Assembly: GCF_052048155.1 (NCBI RefSeq)
Contig: NZ_JBNAIK010000002.1
Location: 112,352 to 176,351, forward strand
DNA length: 64,000 bases
Direction: 5' to 3'
Source: HIMB114 sp052048155
GTDB taxonomy: Bacteria; Pseudomonadota; Alphaproteobacteria; Pelagibacterales; Pelagibacteraceae
The position numbers and the translations under genes are program-made. The notes beneath the pieces are model-generated. The model searched no databases. It was not told where the DNA came from and saw only the letters and a program-made list of their open reading frames with translations. Within the stretch, counting starts at the first letter, position 1. Each line of letters begins with the position of its first letter. This document shows positions 18,691-26,890 of this stretch, piece by piece.

Positions 18691-19821
18691 TTATCCATAA
18701 TTTTTATCAAGCCAATTCATAATAAAATTAGATACCTCATTACTATTTTTTTCATGCATCATCATATGACCATTACCTTTTATTTTATGATCTTCTAATC
18801 GTATAAAATCATGATTAACACCGGCTTGTTTTAAAAAATTACTGGTCCCATGGTCGTATGGTGCATGATATGAAGACTCTGCAGTTAAAATTAAGATTTT
18901 GGTTTTAGATAAATTTACTAGTTTTCTTGCAGGTTCTTTTTGCAAAAAACATTGTACTAAATTATCTGGCGTTTTTTGAGTATCAATCTCTGGTATTAAT
19001 TTTTCACCTTGTTTGAGTGGTGGATCATATGTTAATGCAGAATAGGTTATACCATTTGGTCTATCTGGTTCTGAACTAGTTTGGTACCAATCTTTATCAA
19101 AATCATTCTTTTTAAAAGTTTGTTTATCTAAGTGCGAATGTTGAATACCTCCATAAGACACATTAAAAAAAGGTGGACCGTTAGGTTCTACGGCAACACA
19201 TGCTTTTACTTGTTTCGGCCTAACATCAGCAGCAAGCCAGCAAAATGGTCCTCCTTGGCTATGACCCAAAACTACCGTATCGCCTATCTGATCGATTAAG
19301 TCTGACAATGCAATTTTAGACATTTCTTCAATATCAATTCTATCAGCCATCGTATTTACTTGTGAGGCCATGTACTGTTCAAAAACCTGGTCTCCTCTAA
19401 GGCCATTACTAGGCCACTGTGTATGTGTCTTTGCTTGAGGCCAATTTCCTTTTACAGCCATTGCTGTAAAGCGTCTTTCAGCATCATCTAAATTTGTTTC
19501 CCTTTCCAAGTATTTGCCATATAAATTTTCTGAATAACCAGATCTTGCTCTACCTGGTTGATCAACTATGTAAACTTCATAGCCTTTATCTAAAAAATTA
19601 TGTAACCAACCTCTTCGACCATCAGCAGTTGAAATAAATCCTGCACCTGATTGGCCACCACCGTGAATTAAAATAATTTTTTTTCCATTTGAATTTTTTG
19701 GCTTAAAGGCTTCAACATACATTTGTCCTCTTTTAAAAATCTTATTATTTTTTTTAAAATCTACACCACCTACAAAAAAGATTTTATGATCTTTTAAAAC
19801 TATATCAGAGTTTTGATTCAT
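18691..19821 (-). CDS. Alpha/beta hydrolase (esterase/lactonase type)
   Basis: 376 residues without a signal peptide. Fold landmarks are clear: an oxyanion-hole HGGGQSGAGF near residue 54, a nucleophile elbow GHSQGG near residue 192, and a late catalytic His in GNGHMMMHE near 353. The large insert of about 90 residues before the nucleophile would form a lid. It lies between the tctC2 receptor and the TctAB fusion, so it might hydrolyse an ester or lactone form of the imported acid. That is inference from position; no specific substrate is recognisable. Confidence 0.82.
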   Translation of the reverse strand: MNQNSDIVLKDHKIFFVGGVDFKKNNKIFKRGQMYVEAFKPKNSNGKKIILIHGGGQSGAGFISTADGRRGWLHNFLDKGYEVYIVDQPGRARSGYSENLYGKYLERETNLDDAERRFTAMAVKGNWPQAKTHTQWPSNGLRGDQVFEQYMASQVNTMADRIDIEEMSKIALSDLIDQIGDTVVLGHSQGGPFCWLAADVRPKQVKACVAVEPNGPPFFNVSYGGIQHSHLDKQTFKKNDFDKDWYQTSSEPDRPNGITYSALTYDPPLKQGEKLIPEIDTQKTPDNLVQCFLQKEPARKLVNLSKTKILILTAESSYHAPYDHGTSNFLKQAGVNHDFIRLEDHKIKGNGHMMMHEKNSNEVSNFIMNWLDKNYG

Positions 19822-19826
19822 ATGAT

Positions 19827-19854
19827 TTAGAGGGGCAAATAATTGCCCCTCTAA
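19827..19854 (-). repeat. Perfect 12-bp stem-loop between tctC2 and the hydrolase gene
   Basis: TTAGAGGGGCAA at 19827-19838 pairs perfectly with 19843-19854 across an ATAA loop. No T run follows on the minus strand, so it is not a classical terminator. It sits right after the tctC2 stop and 5 bases before the hydrolase start, where a hairpin would protect the receptor mRNA 3' end and could mask the hydrolase ribosome-binding region. It is one of three strong hairpins following receptor genes in this window. Confidence 0.75.
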
Positions 19855-19864
19855 TATTTAGAAA

Positions 19865-20923
19865 TTACTTCTTAGCTTTCCAAGCTTGTAAAAACTTGTT
19901 TGAAGCAGAGTCAATTGAAGTTGCTTTTTTAAGAGCTGGCTTCAATGCTTTACCTGTAACTTGGTCGTATTTTCCAAGCTTCTTGTTAATTACTTTCATT
20001 GCTGAAGGATCATTAACAATATTTGCTGCAGCTTTAGTCCAAGCTTTTTTCACACTGCTTTTTGCAGATTTTGGCAACATGATATATTTTTGTGTTGCAA
20101 ATCCTGCTGTAAACATTGCAGTCCAAGCTTTAGCTTCAGTACCTTTAAATTTTTTACCAGTAACCTTTTCGTATACCTCTGGGAATGATGGTAAATTTGG
20201 AAAATTAGGATCTCTAACTACTTTTCCATCCTTTAAAGCACCCCAAGTCATTAAAGGCACCATTTCACCTTTTCCAACTAATGGTTTTACGTGTTTTAAA
20301 TATGAAGCAGTTGTTTGATAATCAATTGTTGTTTCGCCTCTAAGGATAGCAGCTCTTCCGCCTTTTCTACCTTTCATTCCGTAAACAACTTTCGTATCCA
20401 TACCTAACATATCAAAAGCTAAAATTGGAACTGCATCTAAAGATGTTTTACCTTGAGATCCATATACTAACTTAGAAGATTTTATTTTATTAAAATCTTT
20501 TATGATATCTTTAACTCCAGAATCGCTTCTTACGTAAACAACTCCACCAGTACCACTTGCAAATACTGGATACATATCTTTGTATCTGTATCTAACTCTT
20601 TTATCTTTAAAGATAAAAGGTAATTGTACAGATCCTGAAGTACCAAATACTACAATACCGTCTTTGTCTTTACCGTGTTCAGCAAAATATTTGTTTGAAG
20701 CACCGATTGCTTTTCCTTCAGTTACGTTTTTTACTACAACTGAAGGATTACCAGGTAAACTTTTACTTAAGATTGGAGCTAAAGCTCTTGCCCAAGTATC
20801 AGATCCACCGCCGGCTTTAAATGGAATCCACATTGTTACTGTTTTGCCAGAATAATCCACTGCAAAAGCAGAAGAAATCATCATGACAGAAGCAACTAAT
20901 GTAGCGATTAATTTATTTAACAT
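19865..20923 (-). CDS. Second periplasmic TctC/Bug-type tricarboxylate receptor
   Basis: 352 residues from ATG 20923. The open frame runs 141 bases further upstream, but the signal peptide MLNKLIATLVASVMMISSAFA begins here, and AGGGGAA is placed just before this ATG, so I reject the longer start, which would also cover the putative operator. The mature protein has the Bug-type GGGSDTWAR loop near residue 38. It is the likely receptor for the TctAB fusion encoded two genes downstream. It is divergent from the ldh2-type gene. The protein is rich in Lys and Ala and divergent from the first TctC. Confidence 0.88.
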   Translation of the reverse strand: MLNKLIATLVASVMMISSAFAVDYSGKTVTMWIPFKAGGGSDTWARALAPILSKSLPGNPSVVVKNVTEGKAIGASNKYFAEHGKDKDGIVVFGTSGSVQLPFIFKDKRVRYRYKDMYPVFASGTGGVVYVRSDSGVKDIIKDFNKIKSSKLVYGSQGKTSLDAVPILAFDMLGMDTKVVYGMKGRKGGRAAILRGETTIDYQTTASYLKHVKPLVGKGEMVPLMTWGALKDGKVVRDPNFPNLPSFPEVYEKVTGKKFKGTEAKAWTAMFTAGFATQKYIMLPKSAKSSVKKAWTKAAANIVNDPSAMKVINKKLGKYDQVTGKALKPALKKATSIDSASNKFLQAWKAKK

Positions 20924-20984
20924 TATATATTCCCCTGTGTTAAGTTTGTTATTATTAAATCTAATAATAAGGATTAATAAACAA

Positions 20985-21001
20985 ATTTCACAATGCAAAA
21001 C
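20985..21001. promoter_or_regulatory. Candidate IclR-type operator, site 2 (tctC2/ldh2 divergent region)
   Basis: ATTTCACAATGCAAAAC matches the iclR-proximal site at 14 of 17 positions and the prpD site at 12 of 17, sharing the TTTCACA and AAAAC/GAAAC blocks. Its own dyad symmetry is weak. It lies between the divergent starts at 20923 and 21031, the same setting as the other two sites. Confidence 0.48.
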
Positions 21002-21030
21002 AACAGTCAAAAATGTAATTTGATAATGCA

Positions 21031-22077
21031 ATGCAAAAAATATTAAATTCAAAGCTGAAATCATTTACTGAAGCAATATTAAAAAAAATAGGATTGAGCT
21101 CTGCTAACGCAAAAGTTGTATCTAAAATGTTGGTAAGAGCAGATGAGCGAGGGGTGTGGTCTCACGGTATTGTAAGACTTCCAGTGTACATTCAAAGATT
21201 AAATAAAAATGCCGCTAACACAAAACCAAAATTAAAATTTAAAAAAATTTCACAAAGTGCATTTCATTTAAATGGTGATAACGGACTCGGATTTATTTCT
21301 GCAAATGAAGGAATGAAAAAATGTGTCCAGCTTGCTAAAAAAAATGGAATTGGTTTAGTAGGAATAAGCAATAGTAATCATTTTGGAATGGCTGCTAATT
21401 ATTTAGAATTTGCTGCTAAAAATAATTGTATATCCTGGGTTTTTACTAATGCATCTAAAGCGCTTCCACCTCACGGTGCTATGGCACCTTTTTTTGGAAC
21501 AAGTCCATTTGCATTTGGTTGTCCTACAAAAAATAAAAATAAACCATTTATTTTAGATATGGCTTCATCATCAGTTGCAAGAGGAAAATTAAAATTTGCA
21601 GCTCAAAATAATATTAAAATCCCATTCGGTTATGCTTTAGATAAATTTGGCAAACCAACAAATGATGGGCAAAAAGCATTTGAAGGTATTATGTTGCCAT
21701 TTGGTGGTATGAAAGGTGCGGGATTATCTTGGATGATGGATATTGTTGCAGGTATATTTACTGGCGCTAATCATAGTGGAAAAGTTAAAAATGCAATTAA
21801 TGATTTTTCTGGTCCAGCAAATGTAGGGCATCTAATGATTTGCATGCGAACAAATCTTTTTCAATCTCATAAAAGTTTTATTAAAAAAATTGAATATGGA
21901 ATTAAACAAGTTAAACAACTAAAAAAAGCTAAAGGTTTTAAAAAAATTTTACATCCTGGTGAGCCAGAGTATCTTGACGAAATGAGATTAAAAAGATCAG
22001 GTATTAATTTATCTAAAGAAACAGTAATTGAATTAAAAAAACTAGCTAGTCAGTACAAAATTAAGAGTCCTATTTAA
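21031..22077 (+). CDS. Ldh2 family malate/L-lactate/ureidoglycolate-type dehydrogenase
   Basis: 348 residues. Family landmarks are RADERGVWSHGIVRLPVY near residue 34, SNHFG near 111 with the likely catalytic His, ILDMASSSVARGK near 175, and LPFGGMKGAGLSWMMD near 228. These cytosolic NAD(P)-dependent enzymes oxidise 2-hydroxy acids such as malate, lactate or sulfolactate. It is divergent from tctC2 over a candidate operator and probably acts on the same class of imported hydroxy acid. No Shine-Dalgarno is evident at ATG 21031; ATG 21026 is out of frame. Its stop overlaps the convergent flavoprotein gene by 4 bases. Confidence 0.83.
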   Translation: MQKILNSKLKSFTEAILKKIGLSSANAKVVSKMLVRADERGVWSHGIVRLPVYIQRLNKNAANTKPKLKFKKISQSAFHLNGDNGLGFISANEGMKKCVQLAKKNGIGLVGISNSNHFGMAANYLEFAAKNNCISWVFTNASKALPPHGAMAPFFGTSPFAFGCPTKNKNKPFILDMASSSVARGKLKFAAQNNIKIPFGYALDKFGKPTNDGQKAFEGIMLPFGGMKGAGLSWMMDIVAGIFTGANHSGKVKNAINDFSGPANVGHLMICMRTNLFQSHKSFIKKIEYGIKQVKQLKKAKGFKKILHPGEPEYLDEMRLKRSGINLSKETVIELKKLASQYKIKSPI

Positions 22078-23543
22078 ACTCTTGCTGCAGATTGTCCTGC
22101 AATCTTACCAAATACAGCTCCTGAGGTTAAACCGCTTCCGCCTGGATAATTAAAATAGAAAATTCCACCTATCATCTCTCCAGCAGCATAAAGACCTTTA
22201 ATAGGTTTCATGACTTTATTTAATACTTGGCACTTATTATTTACTCTTAAGCCACCAAATGTGAATGTAATACCACATGTAACGCCGTACGCATAAAAAG
22301 GAGCTTGATCTATTTTATTTGCCCAATTTGTTTTATTTACTTTTAATCCTTCCGTACATCTTCCATCTTTAATTGTTGGATCATACTTAATATCGTCTCT
22401 AACAGACTCATTATATTCTTTGATTGTCTGTAAAGCTTTAGCGCTGTTAACTCCTGAAAGTTTTTTTACTAATTCTTCAACTGTTTTAGCTTTAACCATA
22501 GTTGCAGATTTTACATCATATTCTGGATACAGCATGTGTCTGACTTTTTGATCAAAGATTTGCCAACCAATCTGATTTGGTTGTTTTATGACCTCTCTTC
22601 CAAATTTAGCGTAAGTATAATTTCTAAAGTCTTCACCCTCATCAACAAATCTTTCTCCATTTGCATTTAAAACAATCCCCCAAGGGTAACTAATTTTTCT
22701 ATACTTATTACTTATTTTTAAATCACTAAACTCAGGTCCATTCATATCGTGAAATACCGCATGACAGCCTGACCAATTTCCGTAAGGAGAAGCTCCTACT
22801 TTTAAAGCCATAGTTAAACCATCTCCGGTGTTGTGCTTTGTTCCTCTAACTTTAGCCATTTCCCAGCCTGGTCCTAAATATCGTGTTCTCATTTCCGAGC
22901 TGGACTCGAAACCTCCACAAGCTAATACAACTGACTGGGCATAAATTTTTTGAGGTTTGTTTTTATATAATACTTCTACACCTTTAATTTGATTATCTTC
23001 GTAAATTAAATCAGTGGCCGCTGAATCATATTGAATTTTGATTCCGTTTTTTTTTGTAATTTTCAATAATGAATCCACTAGTTTTTCACCTTGACCATTA
23101 ACTTCTAATGTTAAGCCACCCCAATATTTCATTACTCCATTTATTTTAAAAGACTGTCGACCTTCTATTGGTTTAAACTTCAAACCTTTTTTACTTAGCC
23201 AATGAATTGTTTCAAAACTTTTTGAGGTCAATGTTTTTGACAATACTTTATCAGTTTTACCGTCAGTTACTTTTTTCATATCTTTTAAAAAGTCACTCAC
23301 AGTATATTTCCCATAATCTATACTGTTTGAATTTTTTAAACTTGGAATAATTTTTTTTAAATCTGAAAATCCATTATAGGCAAATCTATATGCTCCATTA
23401 GTATATCTACTATTTCCGCCACGTTCTTTTTGTGAAGCTTTTTCTAATACTAGAATGTTTTTTGCACCATTATCTTTTGCTGCCAGCGCAGATGATAGTG
23501 CGGCATTACCTGCTCCAACGACGATGACATCATATTTGATCAT
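22074..23543 (-). CDS. tcuA: FAD-dependent dehydrogenase, tricarballylate dehydrogenase (TcuA)-like
   Basis: 489 residues of the fumarate-reductase/succinate-dehydrogenase flavoprotein family. The N-terminal FAD site is VVGAGNAALSSA (residues 8-19), followed by ERGGNSRYTNGAYR near 41. The C-terminal YAAGEMIGGIFYFNYPGGSGL matches the pattern of TcuA, which oxidises tricarballylate to cis-aconitate. A TcuB electron-transfer partner is not in the window. cis-Aconitate would feed directly into AcnA or PrpF-type enzymes here. Other members of this family reduce or oxidise different unsaturated acids or 3-ketosteroids, so the substrate is probable, not certain. A weak operator-like site lies 46 bp upstream. 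Confidence 0.78.
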   Translation of the reverse strand: MIKYDVIVVGAGNAALSSALAAKDNGAKNILVLEKASQKERGGNSRYTNGAYRFAYNGFSDLKKIIPSLKNSNSIDYGKYTVSDFLKDMKKVTDGKTDKVLSKTLTSKSFETIHWLSKKGLKFKPIEGRQSFKINGVMKYWGGLTLEVNGQGEKLVDSLLKITKKNGIKIQYDSAATDLIYEDNQIKGVEVLYKNKPQKIYAQSVVLACGGFESSSEMRTRYLGPGWEMAKVRGTKHNTGDGLTMALKVGASPYGNWSGCHAVFHDMNGPEFSDLKISNKYRKISYPWGIVLNANGERFVDEGEDFRNYTYAKFGREVIKQPNQIGWQIFDQKVRHMLYPEYDVKSATMVKAKTVEELVKKLSGVNSAKALQTIKEYNESVRDDIKYDPTIKDGRCTEGLKVNKTNWANKIDQAPFYAYGVTCGITFTFGGLRVNNKCQVLNKVMKPIKGLYAAGEMIGGIFYFNYPGGSGLTSGAVFGKIAGQSAARV

Positions 23544-23588
23544 GGGTGAGTATTTAATATAATTTATTTTATTTGAAAGAGAAAAATT

Positions 23589-23605
23589 ATTTTACAATAT
23601 GAAAT
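23589..23605. promoter_or_regulatory. Weak fourth operator-like site (tcuA/msrB divergent region)
   Basis: ATTTTACAATATGAAAT matches the prpD site at 13 of 17 positions and keeps a 6-bp dyad with one mismatch. It lies in the divergent 83-bp gap upstream of the tcuA-like gene. In DNA this AT-rich a match of this quality can occur by chance. Confidence 0.3.
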
Positions 23606-23626
23606 CATTCATCTATTTTGAAATCG

Positions 23627-24022
23627 ATGTCAGATTTTAAAAATAAAAATATTGAAGAATGGAGAAAAATTTTAGATCAAGAACAGTTTCTGATTATGCG
23701 CGAAGAAGGAACTGAACCTCCAGGTAGTAGTAAATTAAATTCTGAAAAAAGGACAGGGACATATCATTGTGCCGGATGTGATACTTTATTGTTTGATTCT
23801 GAGAAAAAATATGAAAGCGGGAGTGGATGGCCATCTTTCTTTGAAAGTAAACCAGAGGTATTTGAAACTAAAACAGATCATCACGTAGGCTATCCTAGAA
23901 CAGAGTATCATTGTGCAAAATGTGGTAGTCATCATGGGCATATATTTGATGATGGTCCAGAGCCAACTGGTAAAAGGTTTTGTAACAACGGTAAAGCGCT
24001 AAAGTTCAAGCCAAAAAATTAA
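23627..24022 (+). CDS. msrB: Peptide methionine-(R)-S-oxide reductase MsrB
   Basis: 131 residues from ATG 23627; an in-frame TTG nine bases upstream is less likely. Zinc ligands are Cys48, Cys51, Cys96 and Cys99 (CAGC and CAKC). The catalytic Cys119 lies in RFCNNG, a variant of the usual RxCxNS. SGSGWPSF and the HVGYPRTEYHC segment are typical. It repairs methionine-R-sulfoxide in cytosolic proteins (no signal peptide). The S-specific partner MsrA is at 30991. Confidence 0.93.
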   Translation: MSDFKNKNIEEWRKILDQEQFLIMREEGTEPPGSSKLNSEKRTGTYHCAGCDTLLFDSEKKYESGSGWPSFFESKPEVFETKTDHHVGYPRTEYHCAKCGSHHGHIFDDGPEPTGKRFCNNGKALKFKPKN

Positions 24023-24031
24023 AATTAAAAA

Positions 24032-25105
24032 TTATTTTTTTAAATTAGAAATTAATACATCTGTAAAATCAGTAGTTGATAAATTTCCACCAATATCTGA
24101 TGTTCTTGTCTTTGGATTGATTATAGTTTTATCAATTGCATCTTCGATCATTTGCGCAATTTCTTTTAATTGTTGATTATTATTTTTCTTACCCAACCAG
24201 TCTAACATCATTGCAGTAGATCCAATTAATGATACTGGATTTGCAATATTTTTACCTGCAATATCAGGAGCTGATCCGTGCTGGGCTTGGGCAATACAAT
24301 AATTTTCACCTGCATTTATCGATTCTGCTAAACCAAGGCCTCCAGCTATTTCAGAAGCTGCATCGGAAAGATTGTCTCCAAATAAATTTGTAGCTAAAAT
24401 AACATCAAAGACAGAAGGATCTCTAATTAACATTGCAGACATTGAGTCTACAATTTGCTCTTTATACTCTACCTCAGGATATTTTTTAGAGACCTGCCTT
24501 GCGCACTCTAAAAATAAACCATCACTATAGCGAAGTACATTTGCTTTATGGATTGCTACTAATTTTTTCCTTCTTTCCATTGCGTACTTAAACCCAATTT
24601 CTGCAACTCTAGTTGAGCCTTTTCTGGTGATATTTCTAATGGAAATCGCTACATCAGGTGTTGGCATTAATTCCCCTACCCCTTTAAACATATTACGGTC
24701 TGAATAAAATCCCTCTGTATTTTCTCTCATTACTAAGCAATCAATACCCATTGGAAATCTTTCTAATTTTCCCAGTCTATTTTTTGCTGGTCTTACATTT
24801 GCATATAAATCAAAATATTTTCTGATTACCCCTGATGGGTTCAAACCGCCTTCCTCAGTCGGAGGATAATCATTGTGAGAACAGGTACCTAAAATCATAC
24901 CGTCACATTTTTCTGCTATTTTTAAAACCTCACTTCTAAAAGTTGTTTTGTGTTTTTTCAAAGAAGCAAAACCTATTTCTTCATATACGAGATTAACTTT
25001 TAAATCATATAGTTTTAGTGCTGCTTGTAATACATCAACTGATGCTTTTGCAATTTCAGGACCAATTCCATCGCCCTCTAATACTAAAAATTTAAGATTA
25101 CTCAT
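24032..25105 (-). CDS. Isocitrate/isopropylmalate dehydrogenase family oxidoreductase
   Basis: 357 residues from ATG 25105. The open frame extends 66 bases upstream as an AT-rich FFKNFFFNLF-type stretch that I reject, because LKFLVLEGDGIGPEI is the usual N-terminus. Landmarks are RENTEG at 127-132, DLYANVRP near 99, the metal site NLFGDNLSDAASE near 260, and HGSAPDIAGK near 286. RENTEG rather than the LeuB-type loop points to isocitrate, homoisocitrate, tartrate or D-malate-type substrates: oxidative decarboxylation of a 2-hydroxy acid with NAD(P). In this island it could act on isocitrate-like products; I cannot choose between these from sequence. Confidence 0.82.
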   Translation of the reverse strand: MSNLKFLVLEGDGIGPEIAKASVDVLQAALKLYDLKVNLVYEEIGFASLKKHKTTFRSEVLKIAEKCDGMILGTCSHNDYPPTEEGGLNPSGVIRKYFDLYANVRPAKNRLGKLERFPMGIDCLVMRENTEGFYSDRNMFKGVGELMPTPDVAISIRNITRKGSTRVAEIGFKYAMERRKKLVAIHKANVLRYSDGLFLECARQVSKKYPEVEYKEQIVDSMSAMLIRDPSVFDVILATNLFGDNLSDAASEIAGGLGLAESINAGENYCIAQAQHGSAPDIAGKNIANPVSLIGSTAMMLDWLGKKNNNQQLKEIAQMIEDAIDKTIINPKTRTSDIGGNLSTTDFTDVLISNLKK

Positions 25106-25135
25106 TTTCAACTTTTTATATATATATTGAAAAAA

Positions 25136-25537
25136 ATGAAACAAATTAAAGAAAAAATTTTTAAAGAACAAAAAATTAAACCCATTAAAAGGTTTGGTAG
25201 CGTAAAAACTAAAATTTTTATTAACAAAAAACAGGGATCAAAAAAAATGATTAGTGGAATAACAATAATTCCACAAAATAAATCTATTAACTTACATTAT
25301 CATAACTGTGAGGAAGCTGTGATGATCCTTGAAGGTACGGCTATAGCTGAAATTAATAAAAAAAAATATATTCTAAAAAAAGGAGAAGTTAGCTGGATAC
25401 CAGCTAAAATTCCACATCGTTTCATGAACAAAAAAAAAGAGAAATTAAAAATTTATTGGACATATGCAAATGCTAATGCAACAAGAACTGATGTACTAAC
25501 TGGTAAAACTAATAAAATTTTAAATGAACATAAATAA
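25136..25537 (+). CDS. Small cupin-domain protein
   Basis: 133 residues from ATG 25136, with a TTG nine bases upstream as an alternative. It is a single cupin barrel: the first metal motif is LHYHNCEEAVMILEG near residue 54 (His, His, Glu) and the second is PAKIPHRF near 93. These proteins bind a metal and act as isomerases, dioxygenases or sugar/acid-binding proteins; no specific role is evident. The 5' end overlaps the discarded extension of the divergent dehydrogenase gene, leaving 30 bp between starts. Four bases separate it from the hotdog protein, so the two are probably cotranscribed. Confidence 0.72.
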   Translation: MKQIKEKIFKEQKIKPIKRFGSVKTKIFINKKQGSKKMISGITIIPQNKSINLHYHNCEEAVMILEGTAIAEINKKKYILKKGEVSWIPAKIPHRFMNKKKEKLKIYWTYANANATRTDVLTGKTNKILNEHK

Positions 25538-25540
25538 TCA

Positions 25541-25927
25541 ATGACTGAGAATTTTAGAAATATAAGCAAAGTTGGTTTTATGAAACACAACGGTGGATTA
25601 GAGTTTAGGAAAATATCAGATACTGAATTTGAGTTTACTACTACTATCAAAGAATTTCATATGAACGCCGGTGGTGTAACTCATGGTGGTTTTGTTATGT
25701 CGATGCTGGACTCAGGCATGGGTACCTCAGCACATCAAGTTATTAAAGGTAGAGCAGTGACCATTAGCTTAAATACTAATTTTATTGGAGGATCAAAAGC
25801 TGGAGATAAAATTATTGGATATGCAAAAATAAAAAAACACACTAATACACTAATCTTTATGTATGGAGAAATTAAGTGTGACGATAAGCTTTTAGCTACA
25901 GCTGAAGGTATTTGGAAAAAAATATAA
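25541..25927 (+). CDS. PaaI-type hotdog-fold acyl-CoA thioesterase
   Basis: 128 residues with the PaaI pattern: AGGVTHGGFVMSMLDSGMG near residues 43-61, containing the HGG motif that polarises the thioester carbonyl and the Asp of the hotdog helix. Such enzymes hydrolyse small acyl-CoA or hydroxyphenylacetyl-CoA esters in the cytosol. It follows the cupin gene after 3 bases and runs convergently into the D-2-hydroxyacid dehydrogenase gene. Its substrate is unknown; a CoA-ester intermediate in the acid catabolism of this island is possible. Confidence 0.82.
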   Translation: MTENFRNISKVGFMKHNGGLEFRKISDTEFEFTTTIKEFHMNAGGVTHGGFVMSMLDSGMGTSAHQVIKGRAVTISLNTNFIGGSKAGDKIIGYAKIKKHTNTLIFMYGEIKCDDKLLATAEGIWKKI

Positions 25928-25936
25928 TTTTATTTT

Positions 25937-26884
25937 TTAATTCAAAACTCTTATTGGGCTTCCATCTATAAAAGCCTGAAGATCTTCTGCCATTTGAGTG
26001 TACCATTTCATATAATTATCAACTGTTACATATCCAATATGAGGCGTTAACAAAACATTAGGTAAAAATCTTAACTTATGATTTTCAGGTAGTGGTTCTA
26101 TATTATAAACATCCAAACCTGCTCCTGCTATTATCTCTTCTTGAAGAGCTTGAATCAAATCATCTTCATTTATTATTGGTCCTCTTGACGTATTAATTAT
26201 AAAAGCTGTTTTTTTCATTTTTGCTAAATCTTCATACTTTACTAAATTCCTACTCCTATCACTCAAGAGATAATGTATTGATAAAAAATCTGACTTTTCA
26301 AATAGCTCATCTTTTGTAACTGCCAAAGCACCATTTTCTTCTGCGTGTGACATTTTTAAGTTTTCACTCCAAGCTATAACATCCATCCCAAAAGCCTTAC
26401 CAACTTTTGCAACCATGCAACCTAATTTTCCAAGCCCCATGATTCCAAGAGTTTTTCCTTTAAGCTCAAAACCAATAGTTGTTTGCCAATAGCCCTGGTA
26501 CATATTTTCAGACTCCTGTTTAAGATTTCTTGATAATCCTAAAATTAGTGCCCATGTTAACTCAGCAGTTGGATTTTTATTACCCTCCGATCCTGAAACA
26601 ATTATTCCTTTAGATTTTGCATAATCTAAATCGATACCCAAATTTCTCATTCCACTAGTTGCAATAAATTTTAATTTTGGACACGCGTCTATTAATTTCT
26701 TTGTAATTGGTGTCCGCTCCCTCATAATTAAGAGAGCCTCAAAATCTTTTAAGTTTTCAATAGCATGTTCTTCATTCTCAAACGGCTGGTTAAAAACTTT
26801 AACATCACAGCTATTTTCAAATCTAGACCAATCAACTAGTTGATCAGCTATAGCCTGATAATCATCAAGTATAGCAACTTTCAT
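25937..26884 (-). CDS. D-isomer specific 2-hydroxyacid dehydrogenase (NAD-binding)
   Basis: 315 residues, the standard length of the family. The nucleotide-binding motif GLGKLG lies near residue 150, the catalytic Arg in INTSRGPIINEDDL near 231, and the His in LLTPHIGYVT near 283. It interconverts a D-2-hydroxy acid and a 2-oxo acid. It is cotranscribed with the MmgE/PrpD protein upstream (6-base gap), so it probably processes a hydroxy acid made or consumed by that enzyme. The N-terminal region is typical of glyoxylate, hydroxypyruvate or phosphoglycerate-like members, but I cannot assign a substrate. Confidence 0.87.
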   Translation of the reverse strand: MKVAILDDYQAIADQLVDWSRFENSCDVKVFNQPFENEEHAIENLKDFEALLIMRERTPITKKLIDACPKLKFIATSGMRNLGIDLDYAKSKGIIVSGSEGNKNPTAELTWALILGLSRNLKQESENMYQGYWQTTIGFELKGKTLGIMGLGKLGCMVAKVGKAFGMDVIAWSENLKMSHAEENGALAVTKDELFEKSDFLSIHYLLSDRSRNLVKYEDLAKMKKTAFIINTSRGPIINEDDLIQALQEEIIAGAGLDVYNIEPLPENHKLRFLPNVLLTPHIGYVTVDNYMKWYTQMAEDLQAFIDGSPIRVLN

Positions 26885-26890
26885 GAATAA

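Noticed and set aside
20924..21064. 47-residue upstream extension of the second TctC
   Set aside because: It precedes a clear signal peptide and a strong ribosome-binding site at ATG 20923, and would cover the divergent promoter and the ldh2 start.
24023..24031. Terminator after msrB
   Set aside because: The A/T runs here form no convincing stem.
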